Positions 6,321 through 14,631 of a DNA stretch of 64,000 nt are shown here, one piece after another; the stretch's first letter is position 1; every line of letters starts with the position of its first letter. Below the pieces are notes generated by a model. It did no database searches. It was not told where the DNA came from and worked only from the letters and a program-made list of their open reading frames with translations. The position numbers were made by a program, and so were the translations under genes. The stretch is taken from contig JBDXCG010000004.1 of the NCBI GenBank assembly GCA_039980455.1, forward strand, positions 372,001 to 436,000, written 5' to 3'. Source of the stretch: CALINF01 sp039980455. Its GTDB lineage: Bacteria; Pseudomonadota; Gammaproteobacteria; Pseudomonadales; Halieaceae.

Positions 6321-9035
6321 TTAGTGCGCCTCATCCCAGTTGTCCCCTACCCCGGCTTCCACCACTAGCGGCACATCAAGTGAAGCTGCTCCCGACATGA
6401 GCTCACATACCTGCGCACTAATTGATTCAACCTCGCTGTCAGCAACTTCCAGCACCAACTCATCGTGCACTTGCATAATCATGCGTGCATCGGCGTTCGA
6501 TGAATCCAGCCATTGATCAACCTCTAACATGGCAATCTTAATAATGTCCGCAGCGGTTCCCTGCATCGGCGCGTTAATCGCTGTTCGCTCAGCGGCCTGA
6601 GCTCGCATCTTGTTGCGCGCGTTTATTTCAGGCAGGTACAGACGACGGCCAAATAGGGTTTCAACAAAACCCTGCTCCCGCGCAAGCTCACGCGTTCGAT
6701 CCATATACTCCTGTACCCCGGGATAACGGGCAAAGTATCTATCTATATAGTCTTGCGCCTCTTTGCGGCCCAAATGCAGTTGCTTGGCAAGGCCAAATGC
6801 CGACATGCCGTAAATCAGTCCAAAGTTGATGGCCTTGGCTTTGCGCCGCTGATCTCCGGACACCTGGTCTAGTCCTGTCTCAAAGACTTCTGCGGCGGTT
6901 GCCGTGTGGACGTCCAGTCCTTCATTGAAGGCACTGAGCAACCCCTGATCACCGGACAGATGCGCCATGATTCGCAACTCGATTTGAGAGTAGTCCGCTG
7001 CCAAGATTCTGAAACCGGTGGGCGCGATAAAGGCCTGGCGTATGCGTCTGCCTTCCTGTGTGCGGATCGGGATATTTTGTAGATTAGGGTCGGACGATGA
7101 CAAACGACCGGTTGCTGTTACGGCCTGATGATAAGACGTATGAACCCTGCCAGTTGTGGTATTGATCATTTCTGGCAGCTTGTCGGTATAGGTCGACTTG
7201 AGCTTGCTCAAACTACGATACTCCAGCAGCAGCTTGGGTAATGGGTAGTCCAGCGCAAGCTCGGCGAGTACGTCCTCCGCGGTAGACGGCGCGCCTTTTG
7301 GCGTTTTCTTGATGACGGGCAGTTCCAGCTTACCAAATAGAATTTCCCCGAGCTGCTTGGGCGAACCCAGATTAAACGCCTGACCTGCCAGGTCGTGGGC
7401 GCCCTGCTCCAACTCTTGCAAGCGCTCACCAAGCTCAATGCTTTGCTGATTGAGCAGCTCTCTAGAGAGTAAGGCGCCCTGTCGCTCAACCTTTGACAGC
7501 ACAGGTACCAATGGCACTTCTATCGTCTCAAAGACGTTGAGTAGACTGGGTATCTGTTCCAACTTGTCCCATAGCACCTGATGGAGTCGCAGAGTGATAT
7601 CGGCATCCTCAGCAGCATATGGCCCCGCCTCCTCCAACTTGATCTGGTTAAAGGTCAACTGCTTCGCGCCTTTACCCGCGATATCTTCAAAGTGAATGGT
7701 CTTGTGGCCGAGATACTTTAGCGACAAGCTATCCATATCATGCCGAGTGCCCGTGGATTCAAGTACATAGGATTCGAGCATGGTATCGAACGCGATTCCG
7801 CGCATAAAAATGCCGTGATTGGCCAGAACGCTGGCGTCGTATTTGAGATTCTGCCCCAGCTTTTTTTGATTGGGGTCTTCCAGCAGAGGCTTTAGCCTCG
7901 CTAAAACCTCTTCACGGTCCAACTGAGCCGGCGCACCCAGATAATCATGGGCCAGCGGCACATAGGCCGCTACCCCAACATCCACGGCAAATGACACGCC
8001 CACTATTTGAGCTTCCATATAGTTCAAGCTGGTAGTTTCGGTATCAAACGCGAAGACTTCCGCCTGCTCCAACCGCGCTAGCCAAATGTCGAATTCGCTC
8101 TGGGTGGTTACTAACTCGTGGCGAGACTCCAGGGTCACGGCTGGCGCTTGCTCGGCCTCCCCCAATAGCTCATCCAGCCAGGTTCTAAATTCCATCCGGG
8201 TATACCACTGAACCAATTCATCCCGATCGGGTGAGCTGTTCACTAGCGTAGAAGGTGTTTCCTCAAGCGCGACATCGCGCTTAATCGTCGCCAGCTCATA
8301 GCTCAACAGAGCATTGGCCCGCTCCGCCTCGAGCTTCGCTGCCATTGTCTTCGCACCGCGAAATTCAAGCTCACTGACACGATCAAGCGCTGAGTAGATC
8401 TGCTCCAGGGAACCCAGGCCCTGTAATAGCCCTAATGCTGTTTTCTCGCCTACACCGGCAACACCGGGGATGTTATCGACTTTGTCACCCATGAGAGCCA
8501 GCAAGTCGATGATAAGCTCGGCTGGGATACCGAACTTTTCGACAACCCCCGCCTCATCCATCACTGTGTCAGTCATGGTATTCACCAACGTCACGTTGGC
8601 ATCTACAAGCTGAGCCATGTCCTTGTCGCCAGTGGATATGATCACTGCCCTACCCTCGTTGCTCGCCTGAGTAGAAAGCGTACCGATTACATCGTCTGCC
8701 TCAACGCCTGGCACACACAGAAGCGGCAAGCCCATTGCCCTGACAATCGCGTGGATCGGCTCTACCTGCTCGCGAAGCTCGTCGGGCATCGGCGGACGCT
8801 GAGCTTTATAGTCCTCGAAAATCTCGTCGCGGAAGGTCTTCCCCTTGGCGTCAAAAACCACCACAACCGGACTGTCGGGGTAATCTTTCTGCAAGCGCCT
8901 CAACATACTGATAACACCCTTCACCGCACCAGTGGCCTCGCCTTTCGAGTTGGTCAGTGGCGGCAATGCATGGAATGCCCTGTACAGATAGGACGAGCCA
9001 TCAACAAGGACGAGCGGTGCGGATTTAGCAGACAT
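6321..9035 (-). CDS. polA: DNA polymerase I
   Basis: Repair and Okazaki-fragment polymerase, 904 aa (E. coli 928). The N-terminal 5' nuclease domain (about 1-290) includes VEADDVIGT and the helix-hairpin-helix region DNIPGVAGVGEKTA. The 3'-5' exonuclease domain retains its catalytic DxE as FAFDTETTS. The polymerase domain has motif A DYSQIELR, the O-helix region RRKAKAINFGLIYGMS and motif C QVHDELVLEV. All catalytic regions look intact, so a proofreading enzyme is expected. It is transcribed alone toward engB, with the small RNA gene in its 3' flank. Confidence 0.97.
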   Translation of the reverse strand: MSAKSAPLVLVDGSSYLYRAFHALPPLTNSKGEATGAVKGVISMLRRLQKDYPDSPVVVVFDAKGKTFRDEIFEDYKAQRPPMPDELREQVEPIHAIVRAMGLPLLCVPGVEADDVIGTLSTQASNEGRAVIISTGDKDMAQLVDANVTLVNTMTDTVMDEAGVVEKFGIPAELIIDLLALMGDKVDNIPGVAGVGEKTALGLLQGLGSLEQIYSALDRVSELEFRGAKTMAAKLEAERANALLSYELATIKRDVALEETPSTLVNSSPDRDELVQWYTRMEFRTWLDELLGEAEQAPAVTLESRHELVTTQSEFDIWLARLEQAEVFAFDTETTSLNYMEAQIVGVSFAVDVGVAAYVPLAHDYLGAPAQLDREEVLARLKPLLEDPNQKKLGQNLKYDASVLANHGIFMRGIAFDTMLESYVLESTGTRHDMDSLSLKYLGHKTIHFEDIAGKGAKQLTFNQIKLEEAGPYAAEDADITLRLHQVLWDKLEQIPSLLNVFETIEVPLVPVLSKVERQGALLSRELLNQQSIELGERLQELEQGAHDLAGQAFNLGSPKQLGEILFGKLELPVIKKTPKGAPSTAEDVLAELALDYPLPKLLLEYRSLSKLKSTYTDKLPEMINTTTGRVHTSYHQAVTATGRLSSSDPNLQNIPIRTQEGRRIRQAFIAPTGFRILAADYSQIELRIMAHLSGDQGLLSAFNEGLDVHTATAAEVFETGLDQVSGDQRRKAKAINFGLIYGMSAFGLAKQLHLGRKEAQDYIDRYFARYPGVQEYMDRTRELAREQGFVETLFGRRLYLPEINARNKMRAQAAERTAINAPMQGTAADIIKIAMLEVDQWLDSSNADARMIMQVHDELVLEVADSEVESISAQVCELMSGAASLDVPLVVEAGVGDNWDEAH

Positions 9036-9405
9036 AAGGGAGGCCTGTAGCGACTTACGACAAGAGAGTAATCAAAGCAGAGAGATTAAAACGGATTCAC
9101 TGTCAGATTGCCATGCTTCAACTGTCGAGATGCCAATGCGCGAAACCACAGTTGACAATACGCCTCCCCAACCCGTTACCCAGCGGCATCTCCATGTTAC
9201 TTATGGTAATTTTCAGGCCGACAAGGAGAAAAGTTAGGCGGACATTTCGAATAGTCTAATAAAAACAAGCAATTAGAGAAGAAATAGTTACCAATTCGGG
9301 CTAACGAAGGTAGTAAACCTGAATGAATCCACCCTGCAGTGAGCGCCGTAGAAAGATCACGTTACATCAACAGGCAATAAAGTAACACTTTACGGAGATC
9401 AAGAT
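9036..9405. other. Divergent intergenic region polA / small secreted protein
   Basis: 370 bp between divergent genes, AT-richer than its surroundings. It should hold the promoters of polA (minus) and the small secreted protein (plus). A CGGAG ribosome site precedes the plus-strand ATG at 9406. A TTGACA at 9154-9159 lacks a convincing -10 at the right distance. I see no RNA gene, repeat or operator I would defend. Confidence 0.5.
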
Positions 9406-9666
9406 ATGAACATTCGCTACACCCTGCTGGCTTTCTTGCTGGGCTCGCAACTGTCAGTTGCAGAGCAACCGGATACGACCAATTCCAACCTGCCTGCAGC
9501 TCAGATGACGGCTGCGCAATCAGGAGAGTCGACTGCAGCAATGTCCGCTATGGATATTTCGGCCGCCTTGACGGAAAAGCTGGACCGCCGGCTGGCAGAA
9601 TCCACCGCAAAGCAGCAAATACCCAACACGGAATGGGCAAGCGCGAACCTATCTCCCGGGAGCTAG
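9406..9666 (+). CDS. Small secreted protein of unknown function
   Basis: 86-aa product with a clear signal peptide (MNIRYTLLAFLLGSQLSVA, cleavage before EQ), leaving a Ser/Thr/Ala/Gln-rich mature part with one likely helix (DISAALTEKLDRRLAEST). There are no cysteines and no family I recognise. The CGGAG ribosome site 8 nt before the ATG and the signal peptide argue for a real gene. It converges on the SCO gene, and the two stop codons overlap inside a CTAG tetranucleotide. Confidence 0.6.
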   Translation: MNIRYTLLAFLLGSQLSVAEQPDTTNSNLPAAQMTAAQSGESTAAMSAMDISAALTEKLDRRLAESTAKQQIPNTEWASANLSPGS

Positions 9667-9673
9667 CGCTCCC
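9658..9673. terminator. Hairpin over two overlapping stop codons
   Basis: GGGAGC-TAGC-GCTCCC, a perfect 6-bp inverted repeat with a 4-nt loop, contains the TAG stop of the plus-strand gene (9664-9666) and the TAG stop of the minus-strand SCO gene (9665-9663). There is no T-tract on either side, so if it stops transcription it does so weakly or by blocking read-through or exonucleases in both directions. Confidence 0.45.
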
Positions 9674-10325
9674 ACAGGGCCCGCGCAGACCGATACGTGA
9701 CTTTCATTTTCCCCAGATCCAGGGGAGCTTTGAAGAACCCGTGATAATCACCGCGGGGGTTTATTAGTACCACATTGGCACTATGATCAACCTGATAATT
9801 CTCGCCCTGCCCCGGGACTTTCCGGAACGGAGTGTTCATCGCCGTCGCTAGGCGGTGAAGTTCGAGAAATTCGCCGGTAACTCCGGTAAAATCCTCATTA
9901 AAATACGGTACATACTCACTAAGCTGCTCTACCGTATCTCTCGCTGGATCCACTGAAATCATCACCACTCGCGTTTCCTCAGCTTCAGTTCCCTCGAGTT
10001 CCTTTATGAAACCATTTAAGAATGACATGGTAGCGGGGCACACATCCGGACAGTAAGTGAAGCCGAAAAAGACCAACGTCCAGGCCCCCTCAAAACGCTC
10101 TGGTACAAACGCTTCGCCCCTTTGGTCCAGCAGCGAAAACTCCCCCAGATCGCGGGGCGTTTCAAATAGATACAGCCCATTGGCCTTCATCTCCGCTGCC
10201 GTCATGACTCGAGGCATCTGGATCCGGTTTACGAAGCCTGCAACGATGATCGTCATAAACAGCAATACACCGGCAACAGTTAGCCAGATACGCCGGCGTT
10301 GAGCTTTGTTGATATCAGTAGGCAT
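9663..10325 (-). CDS. SCO1/SenC copper chaperone for cytochrome oxidase
   Basis: Membrane-anchored, thioredoxin-fold protein that helps deliver copper to the CuA site of subunit II. The 220-aa product has one N-terminal transmembrane segment (about 13-32), the copper motif CPDVCP after FVFFGFTY-type context (FFGFTYCPDVCP), and the distal copper-ligand histidine in YQVDHSA. It starts 4 bp after cyoE and is the last gene of the oxidase assembly run. All expected ligands are present. Confidence 0.93.
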   Translation of the reverse strand: MPTDINKAQRRRIWLTVAGVLLFMTIIVAGFVNRIQMPRVMTAAEMKANGLYLFETPRDLGEFSLLDQRGEAFVPERFEGAWTLVFFGFTYCPDVCPATMSFLNGFIKELEGTEAEETRVVMISVDPARDTVEQLSEYVPYFNEDFTGVTGEFLELHRLATAMNTPFRKVPGQGENYQVDHSANVVLINPRGDYHGFFKAPLDLGKMKVTYRSARALWER

Positions 10326-10329
10326 ACAG

Positions 10330-11244
10330 TTACAGACTCGCGACTGGGAACAGATAGTGATCGACCAGCATGATCAAAAAGAGGGCGCCCAGGTAAATAA
10401 TCGAGTACTTGAATGTCTCCATTGGCGCGTTAGGGTTTTTGTCTCTCAGTAGCTCAATGGCCCAATACAGAAAGCCAATACCCAACACCACAGCACCCAG
10501 CAGGTAAAGTGGCCCGCTCAAGCGCGTGGCATAGGGGAGCAGGGTGATCAGAAACATCAGTACCGTGTACAGGAGAATATGTAGCTTGGTAAACGCGACA
10601 CCGTGCGTGACCGGTAGCATGGGAATATCGACAGCGGCGTACTCTTCACGCCGATGAATTGCCAGCGCCCAGAAGTGCGGTGGCGTCCAGGCGAAAATGA
10701 TCAGCACCAACAGCAGAGCATGACCATCAACCTGACCCGTCACAGCAACCCAGCCCAGTAGGGGAGGGGCTGCGCCCGCGAGCCCACCGATAACAATATT
10801 CTGCGGCGTCGCGCGCTTCAAAAACATGGTGTAGACAAACGCATAGCCAACCAGCGAAGCCAGCGTTAACCAGGCTGTAAGAGCATTTACCCATATCAAC
10901 AGGATACCCATACCAGCCACGCCCATCACCAGAGCAAACAAAGCCGCATCTCTATTGTTAACGCGCCCTTGGGCAACCGGTCTGTTACGTGTGCGAGCCA
11001 TGTGCTGATCCACTTTTTGATCAACCAGGTGGTTAACTGCCGCAGCGGCACCCGCGCAGAGGGCTATACCGAGATTTCCGAGTATCAGCGCATTGAGCGG
11101 CACCATTCCAGGAACCGCCATGAACATGCCAATCACGGAGGTGAGGATCATCAGCAACACTACATTGGGCTTTGTCAGCTCTTTGTAGTCACGCCATGTG
11201 GCTCGCTCGGCAGGCTGTGCAGTAGACATAGTGTCTTTACTCAC
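10330..11244 (-). CDS. cyoE: Protoheme IX farnesyltransferase (heme O synthase)
   Basis: Integral membrane UbiA-family prenyltransferase that converts heme B to heme O, the first step toward heme A. About nine hydrophobic segments, the family motif NHLVDQKVDQHMARTRNRPVA-like segment (aspartates DQKVD, TRNRP) and the second Asp-rich loop are visible. The GTG start at 11244 overlaps the upstream stop codon, suggesting translational coupling; ATG 11229 is an alternative. In Pseudomonas cox15/ctaA lies directly upstream of this gene, but here it is absent. Confidence 0.93.
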   Translation of the reverse strand: MSKDTMSTAQPAERATWRDYKELTKPNVVLLMILTSVIGMFMAVPGMVPLNALILGNLGIALCAGAAAAVNHLVDQKVDQHMARTRNRPVAQGRVNNRDAALFALVMGVAGMGILLIWVNALTAWLTLASLVGYAFVYTMFLKRATPQNIVIGGLAGAAPPLLGWVAVTGQVDGHALLLVLIIFAWTPPHFWALAIHRREEYAAVDIPMLPVTHGVAFTKLHILLYTVLMFLITLLPYATRLSGPLYLLGAVVLGIGFLYWAIELLRDKNPNAPMETFKYSIIYLGALFLIMLVDHYLFPVASL

Positions 11245-11920
11245 TGGAATTCTTCAGTAGAAACTTAAGATCGGAGATAACGTCTTTGTAAGTGACCTCG
11301 CTACTATAGGACATCATTATCCAGCCTGCCGGATCGACTAGATACCAGGTATCCTTGGCGGCGAGATATTCGCTGAAAGCGACGTCAAAATCGGCCCCTG
11401 ACATATACAGCGGAATCAGCCCACGCTGCTGTTGATCGAAGTATGCTGCCAGTGAAGGCGGGACAGGGCGCTCGTCACTCAGATTATCTACAGCCAGCGC
11501 TTGCTCTGATAAGGGCTTATTCGCAACGTACATGCGGCGAATACGCGGTAGCTCCTTACCCATAGCCGTATGTATCTGGCGGGTCACGTACAGAGTTGCC
11601 TCGCAGCGCGCATCACATTCAGGCCCGGAGTAGGGCACCAGTAACGTCCACCTACGATCGACATCGGTATAACTGAATTCCCGTCCATCGCGGTCACTCA
11701 GGCCAAACTCTTCCATCTGCCGTGGCGGTTGTACCAGTGTTCCGCGGTTAGACGTACCCAGCTTACCGACCAAATCCAGATCACCTTGAACGACAAAGTA
11801 CCAAAGCCAGGTAGCCGTCAGAATCATGGTTACCGGGATGCCCATTATCAACAAGAGGGTAAGCCGGCTTTTGTTCAGGGCCACCCGATCGAGGTCATTC
11901 GTAGGTATTTCACTAGTCAC
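11237..11920 (-). CDS. SCO-like cytochrome oxidase-associated membrane protein
   Basis: 227 aa with a short cytoplasmic tail, one transmembrane segment (about residues 20-45) and a periplasmic domain resembling the thioredoxin/SCO fold (RRWTLLVPYSGPECDARCEATLYVTRQ). The ECDARC pair sits where SCO has CPDVC, but with different spacing and no distal histidine that I can identify. It occupies the position of the uncharacterised PA0111-type gene between SURF1 and heme synthesis genes. It overlaps SURF1 by 4 bp and cyoE by 8 bp, so all three are co-translated. A role in oxidase maturation is inferred from context. Confidence 0.75.
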   Translation of the reverse strand: MTSEIPTNDLDRVALNKSRLTLLLIMGIPVTMILTATWLWYFVVQGDLDLVGKLGTSNRGTLVQPPRQMEEFGLSDRDGREFSYTDVDRRWTLLVPYSGPECDARCEATLYVTRQIHTAMGKELPRIRRMYVANKPLSEQALAVDNLSDERPVPPSLAAYFDQQQRGLIPLYMSGADFDVAFSEYLAAKDTWYLVDPAGWIMMSYSSEVTYKDVISDLKFLLKNSSE

Positions 11921-12681
11921 TGACTATTGCGTCCTTTTCGTTGAGATATCAATTGCCATAGATTTGTCGTGCGCAGGGTATATAGCAATGCCAACATACC
12001 TGCCATAGCGAACCACTGCACAGCGTAGCCTCTGTGCTTCTCCGGACGAACATTAACCACTTGCCAGTCAATATCCAACGCGAGGTCTTGGCCGGCGTCC
12101 AGTCGCACTGGATAAGGAAACAACCGAGTGCCTGTTCTTGCCTGAACGATTGGCGCCAGCTTCTGCATTTCCAATGCTTGCACTGTCATTGGCCAGGTTC
12201 CCTCAAAAGGCTGTTCGGCCAGAAGATAGGGGTCACCAGGAGCTACATAGATATGCCCCTGAGTAGACCGCGTTCCATCCGGCTGGGGCACATCGGGCAG
12301 GGCAAGTCTCGCTGGATCAGACTTTATCCATCCCCTGTTAACCAGGACTGACGTACCATTGCCCATATCTAGAAGGGCAACAACCTCATTGCCATATCGC
12401 CCACTCATAACCCGATTATCCAGCAGCAGATAGCTATCAGGGACGAGCTCACCTTCGAGCTTCACGGGTAAATAACCCAGTTCACTGGGCGGACGATCCC
12501 ACAGATCTGCCTGATTCAACAACACCGGCGTTTGCTGCGCCCTGGCATCGAACATAGCTGCCAGCACTTCTTTCTCATCGGCACGAGATAGTTGCCAGAA
12601 CCCCAGCATAATCAACGCGGGCACCAGAATCACAGTAAACAAAGTGATCCGCCACTCGAAGTCAATGCGTAATCCCGTCAT
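11917..12681 (-). CDS. SURF1 family cytochrome oxidase assembly protein
   Basis: SURF1/Shy1 proteins assist insertion of heme A into oxidase subunit I. The 254-aa product has the expected two transmembrane segments at the ends (about 12-28 and 222-240) around a periplasmic domain. Motifs FWQLSRADEK just after the first segment and VLVNRGWI in the middle are typical. Its ATG overlaps nothing upstream and diverges from the DUF2909 gene; its stop overlaps the next start (ATGA). Confidence 0.9.
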   Translation of the reverse strand: MTGLRIDFEWRITLFTVILVPALIMLGFWQLSRADEKEVLAAMFDARAQQTPVLLNQADLWDRPPSELGYLPVKLEGELVPDSYLLLDNRVMSGRYGNEVVALLDMGNGTSVLVNRGWIKSDPARLALPDVPQPDGTRSTQGHIYVAPGDPYLLAEQPFEGTWPMTVQALEMQKLAPIVQARTGTRLFPYPVRLDAGQDLALDIDWQVVNVRPEKHRGYAVQWFAMAGMLALLYTLRTTNLWQLISQRKGRNSQ

Positions 12682-12764
12682 ACTGATCTCGTTTCCACCG
12701 GGGTGCTCTCTAAAGGGCTCCTGAGCTGGTTTATACTGCCAAAGACAACTACTGGAGCAGGCCT

Positions 12765-13016
12765 TTGTTAAAATTCCTGATCGTCATCCTCATGCTGGCA
12801 CTACTTGCAAGCCTGGGTAGCGGACTATTCTATCTAATGACCGACCAAGGCGACTCGAGCAAGCGACGTACTTTTCACTCGCTGGGCGTTAGATTGAGCT
12901 TCGGGCTTTGCCTGGCCGCCGTTCTTATCTACGGGGTTGCAACAGGCCAACTCGGTAATCGTACCCCCTGGGACGCCGGGCCAAAGAAGCCGGAGGCGTC
13001 GCAGGAGTCAGAGTAG
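12765..13016 (+). CDS. DUF2909 twin-transmembrane protein
   Basis: 83-aa membrane protein with two hydrophobic segments (about 3-25 and 45-65) separated by a charged DQGDSSKRRTFHSLGVR loop. It resembles the DUF2909 proteins found beside cytochrome oxidase subunit III in other gammaproteobacteria. I read the start as TTG 12765 with GGAG 7 nt upstream. It is the only gene in the oxidase region on the plus strand, diverging from SURF1 and converging on subunit III with a 20-bp gap. A TTATACT hexamer near 12731 could be its -10. Function unknown. Confidence 0.75.
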   Translation: MLKFLIVILMLALLASLGSGLFYLMTDQGDSSKRRTFHSLGVRLSFGLCLAAVLIYGVATGQLGNRTPWDAGPKKPEASQESE

Positions 13017-13036
13017 AGGAGGGTACTGCGTTCCTA

Positions 13037-14011
13037 TTAAAGAATGTAGACAAACAGGAACAGGAACACCCACACCACATCAACAAAGTGCCAATACCAA
13101 CTGGCCGCTTCAAAGCCAAAATGATCATCTGCAGTGAAGTGCCCTGCGCGGGTACTACGCAACCACATAATCAACAGCATGGTCATTCCCATGAATACAT
13201 GGAAGCCGTGAAAACCCGTCAGCATGAAGAAGGTCGAACCGTAAATACCTGAGTTCAGGGTAAGACCAAAGTGCGCGTAGGCCTCGTAATACTCATAGAC
13301 CTGAACAAAAACGAACACAATACCCAGTAGCACGGTAAGGCCCAGCCAGAGATTAAACTTCTTTTTGTTTCCATCGAGGATGCCCATGTGCGCGATATGC
13401 ACAGTAAAGCTCGAAGAGAGCAATATCAGGGTGTTCCAGAGTGGCAACCACGTGTACCAGGCTGTTGCCTCGGCAAACGCCATGGTCTTATCGGCGCTGG
13501 TAAAGCTGCCGTTGTTGGCGATCAGCTGCGATGCCGCGCCACCCACAGATTCCTGAGGCGTCAATGCCATGGGCCAACTGTACTGAAAGCCCTCCCACAG
13601 TAGGCCATTCATCCGACCGCCTTCTCCCTCTCCGGCAAGCCAGGGGCCTGCGAGGGTACGCACGTAGAACAGTGCGCCAAAGAATGCGAAAAAGAACATG
13701 ACTTCAGAGAAGATGAACCAGAACATGCCCAGCACATAGGACTTCTTCAGCTGAGCACTATTCATGCCCGCCAGGTTTTCCTTGATCGTGATACGGAACC
13801 AGGCAAACAGCGTTCCCATAAAGAAGAACAGGCCACAAAGGAAGATGGTCCAGGAGTTCGTGGACTCCTGCGGGTCACCGAACGTCATATCATTCATGAT
13901 ACTGGCCGCACCAAAGATACTCAGCATCAAACCTATGGTGGCGCAGACTGCCATCTTGCTGCTATCAGGTACGTAATACTTTTCGTACTCTGTGGATGTC
14001 TGACTTGTCAT
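13037..14011 (-). CDS. ctaE: Cytochrome c oxidase subunit III
   Basis: Core membrane subunit of the aa3-type oxidase without redox cofactors. 324 aa with about seven transmembrane helices and family motifs such as FWFIFSEVMFFFAFF, the GFHGFHVFMGM segment near the end and WYWHFVDVVWVFLF at the C-terminus. It has an inserted loop between helices 3 and 4 (about residues 125-185). It follows ctaG by 43 bp in the oxidase operon. Confidence 0.96.
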   Translation of the reverse strand: MTSQTSTEYEKYYVPDSSKMAVCATIGLMLSIFGAASIMNDMTFGDPQESTNSWTIFLCGLFFFMGTLFAWFRITIKENLAGMNSAQLKKSYVLGMFWFIFSEVMFFFAFFGALFYVRTLAGPWLAGEGEGGRMNGLLWEGFQYSWPMALTPQESVGGAASQLIANNGSFTSADKTMAFAEATAWYTWLPLWNTLILLSSSFTVHIAHMGILDGNKKKFNLWLGLTVLLGIVFVFVQVYEYYEAYAHFGLTLNSGIYGSTFFMLTGFHGFHVFMGMTMLLIMWLRSTRAGHFTADDHFGFEAASWYWHFVDVVWVFLFLFVYIL

Positions 14012-14054
14012 TTTAATTCTCCGTTGAATTCACAGGCCCCCCCGGACCTGCGTG

Positions 14055-14615
14055 CTAGCGAGTGGCGACTGCGCCACTTACCATATCTGTAACATCAAAA
14101 ATCGTGTACGACAGGGTGATCGTTTTGATATCCCTGGGCAAATCCTGATCGACAATAAACTGCAAAGGCATCTCGGCAGAACTGTTGCCATCCAAGGGCT
14201 GCTGATTGAAGCAGAAGCACTCGGTCTTGTGAAAAAACTCTGCTGCTCTGGACGGCGAAACACTGGGAATCGCCTGTGCCACCATGGCATCCGGCAGCGG
14301 ATTACTTGCAAAAAACACTGTGTCGTTTGATGCGCCAGGATTAACTTTCATGATAGTAACGCTGGGCTTGAACTCCCAGGGCATACCCTGATTGTTGGTC
14401 GCCACGAACTGGATCGTAATCTCACGAGACTCATCGATACCTGACTGCACCGCCGTATAGGCCTGGGAGCTGGTCTTGCCGTTAATACCCAAGGCATCGC
14501 ATAGCACGTTATACAGCGGCACCATGACGACAAACACAAAAGCGAACATGCCGATCGCAGCCACAACCAGTTTGGCTACGGTATCAACGATCGGATTTTT
14601 GCTCACTGCAATCAC
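14055..14615 (-). CDS. ctaG: Cytochrome c oxidase assembly protein CtaG/Cox11
   Basis: Copper chaperone for the CuB site of subunit I. One N-terminal transmembrane helix is followed by a periplasmic beta-barrel domain with the copper motif ECFCF. The minus-strand frame is open up to 14750, but that part overlaps coxA. I place the start at GTG 14615, downstream of an AGGAGG (14633-14628) that immediately follows the coxA stop; the spacing of 12 nt is long and GTG 14606 is an alternative. The resulting 186 aa is normal for the family. Confidence 0.9.
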   Translation of the reverse strand: MIAVSKNPIVDTVAKLVVAAIGMFAFVFVVMVPLYNVLCDALGINGKTSSQAYTAVQSGIDESREITIQFVATNNQGMPWEFKPSVTIMKVNPGASNDTVFFASNPLPDAMVAQAIPSVSPSRAAEFFHKTECFCFNQQPLDGNSSAEMPLQFIVDQDLPRDIKTITLSYTIFDVTDMVSGAVATR

Positions 14616-14631
14616 AGGACGTCCAAGCCTC

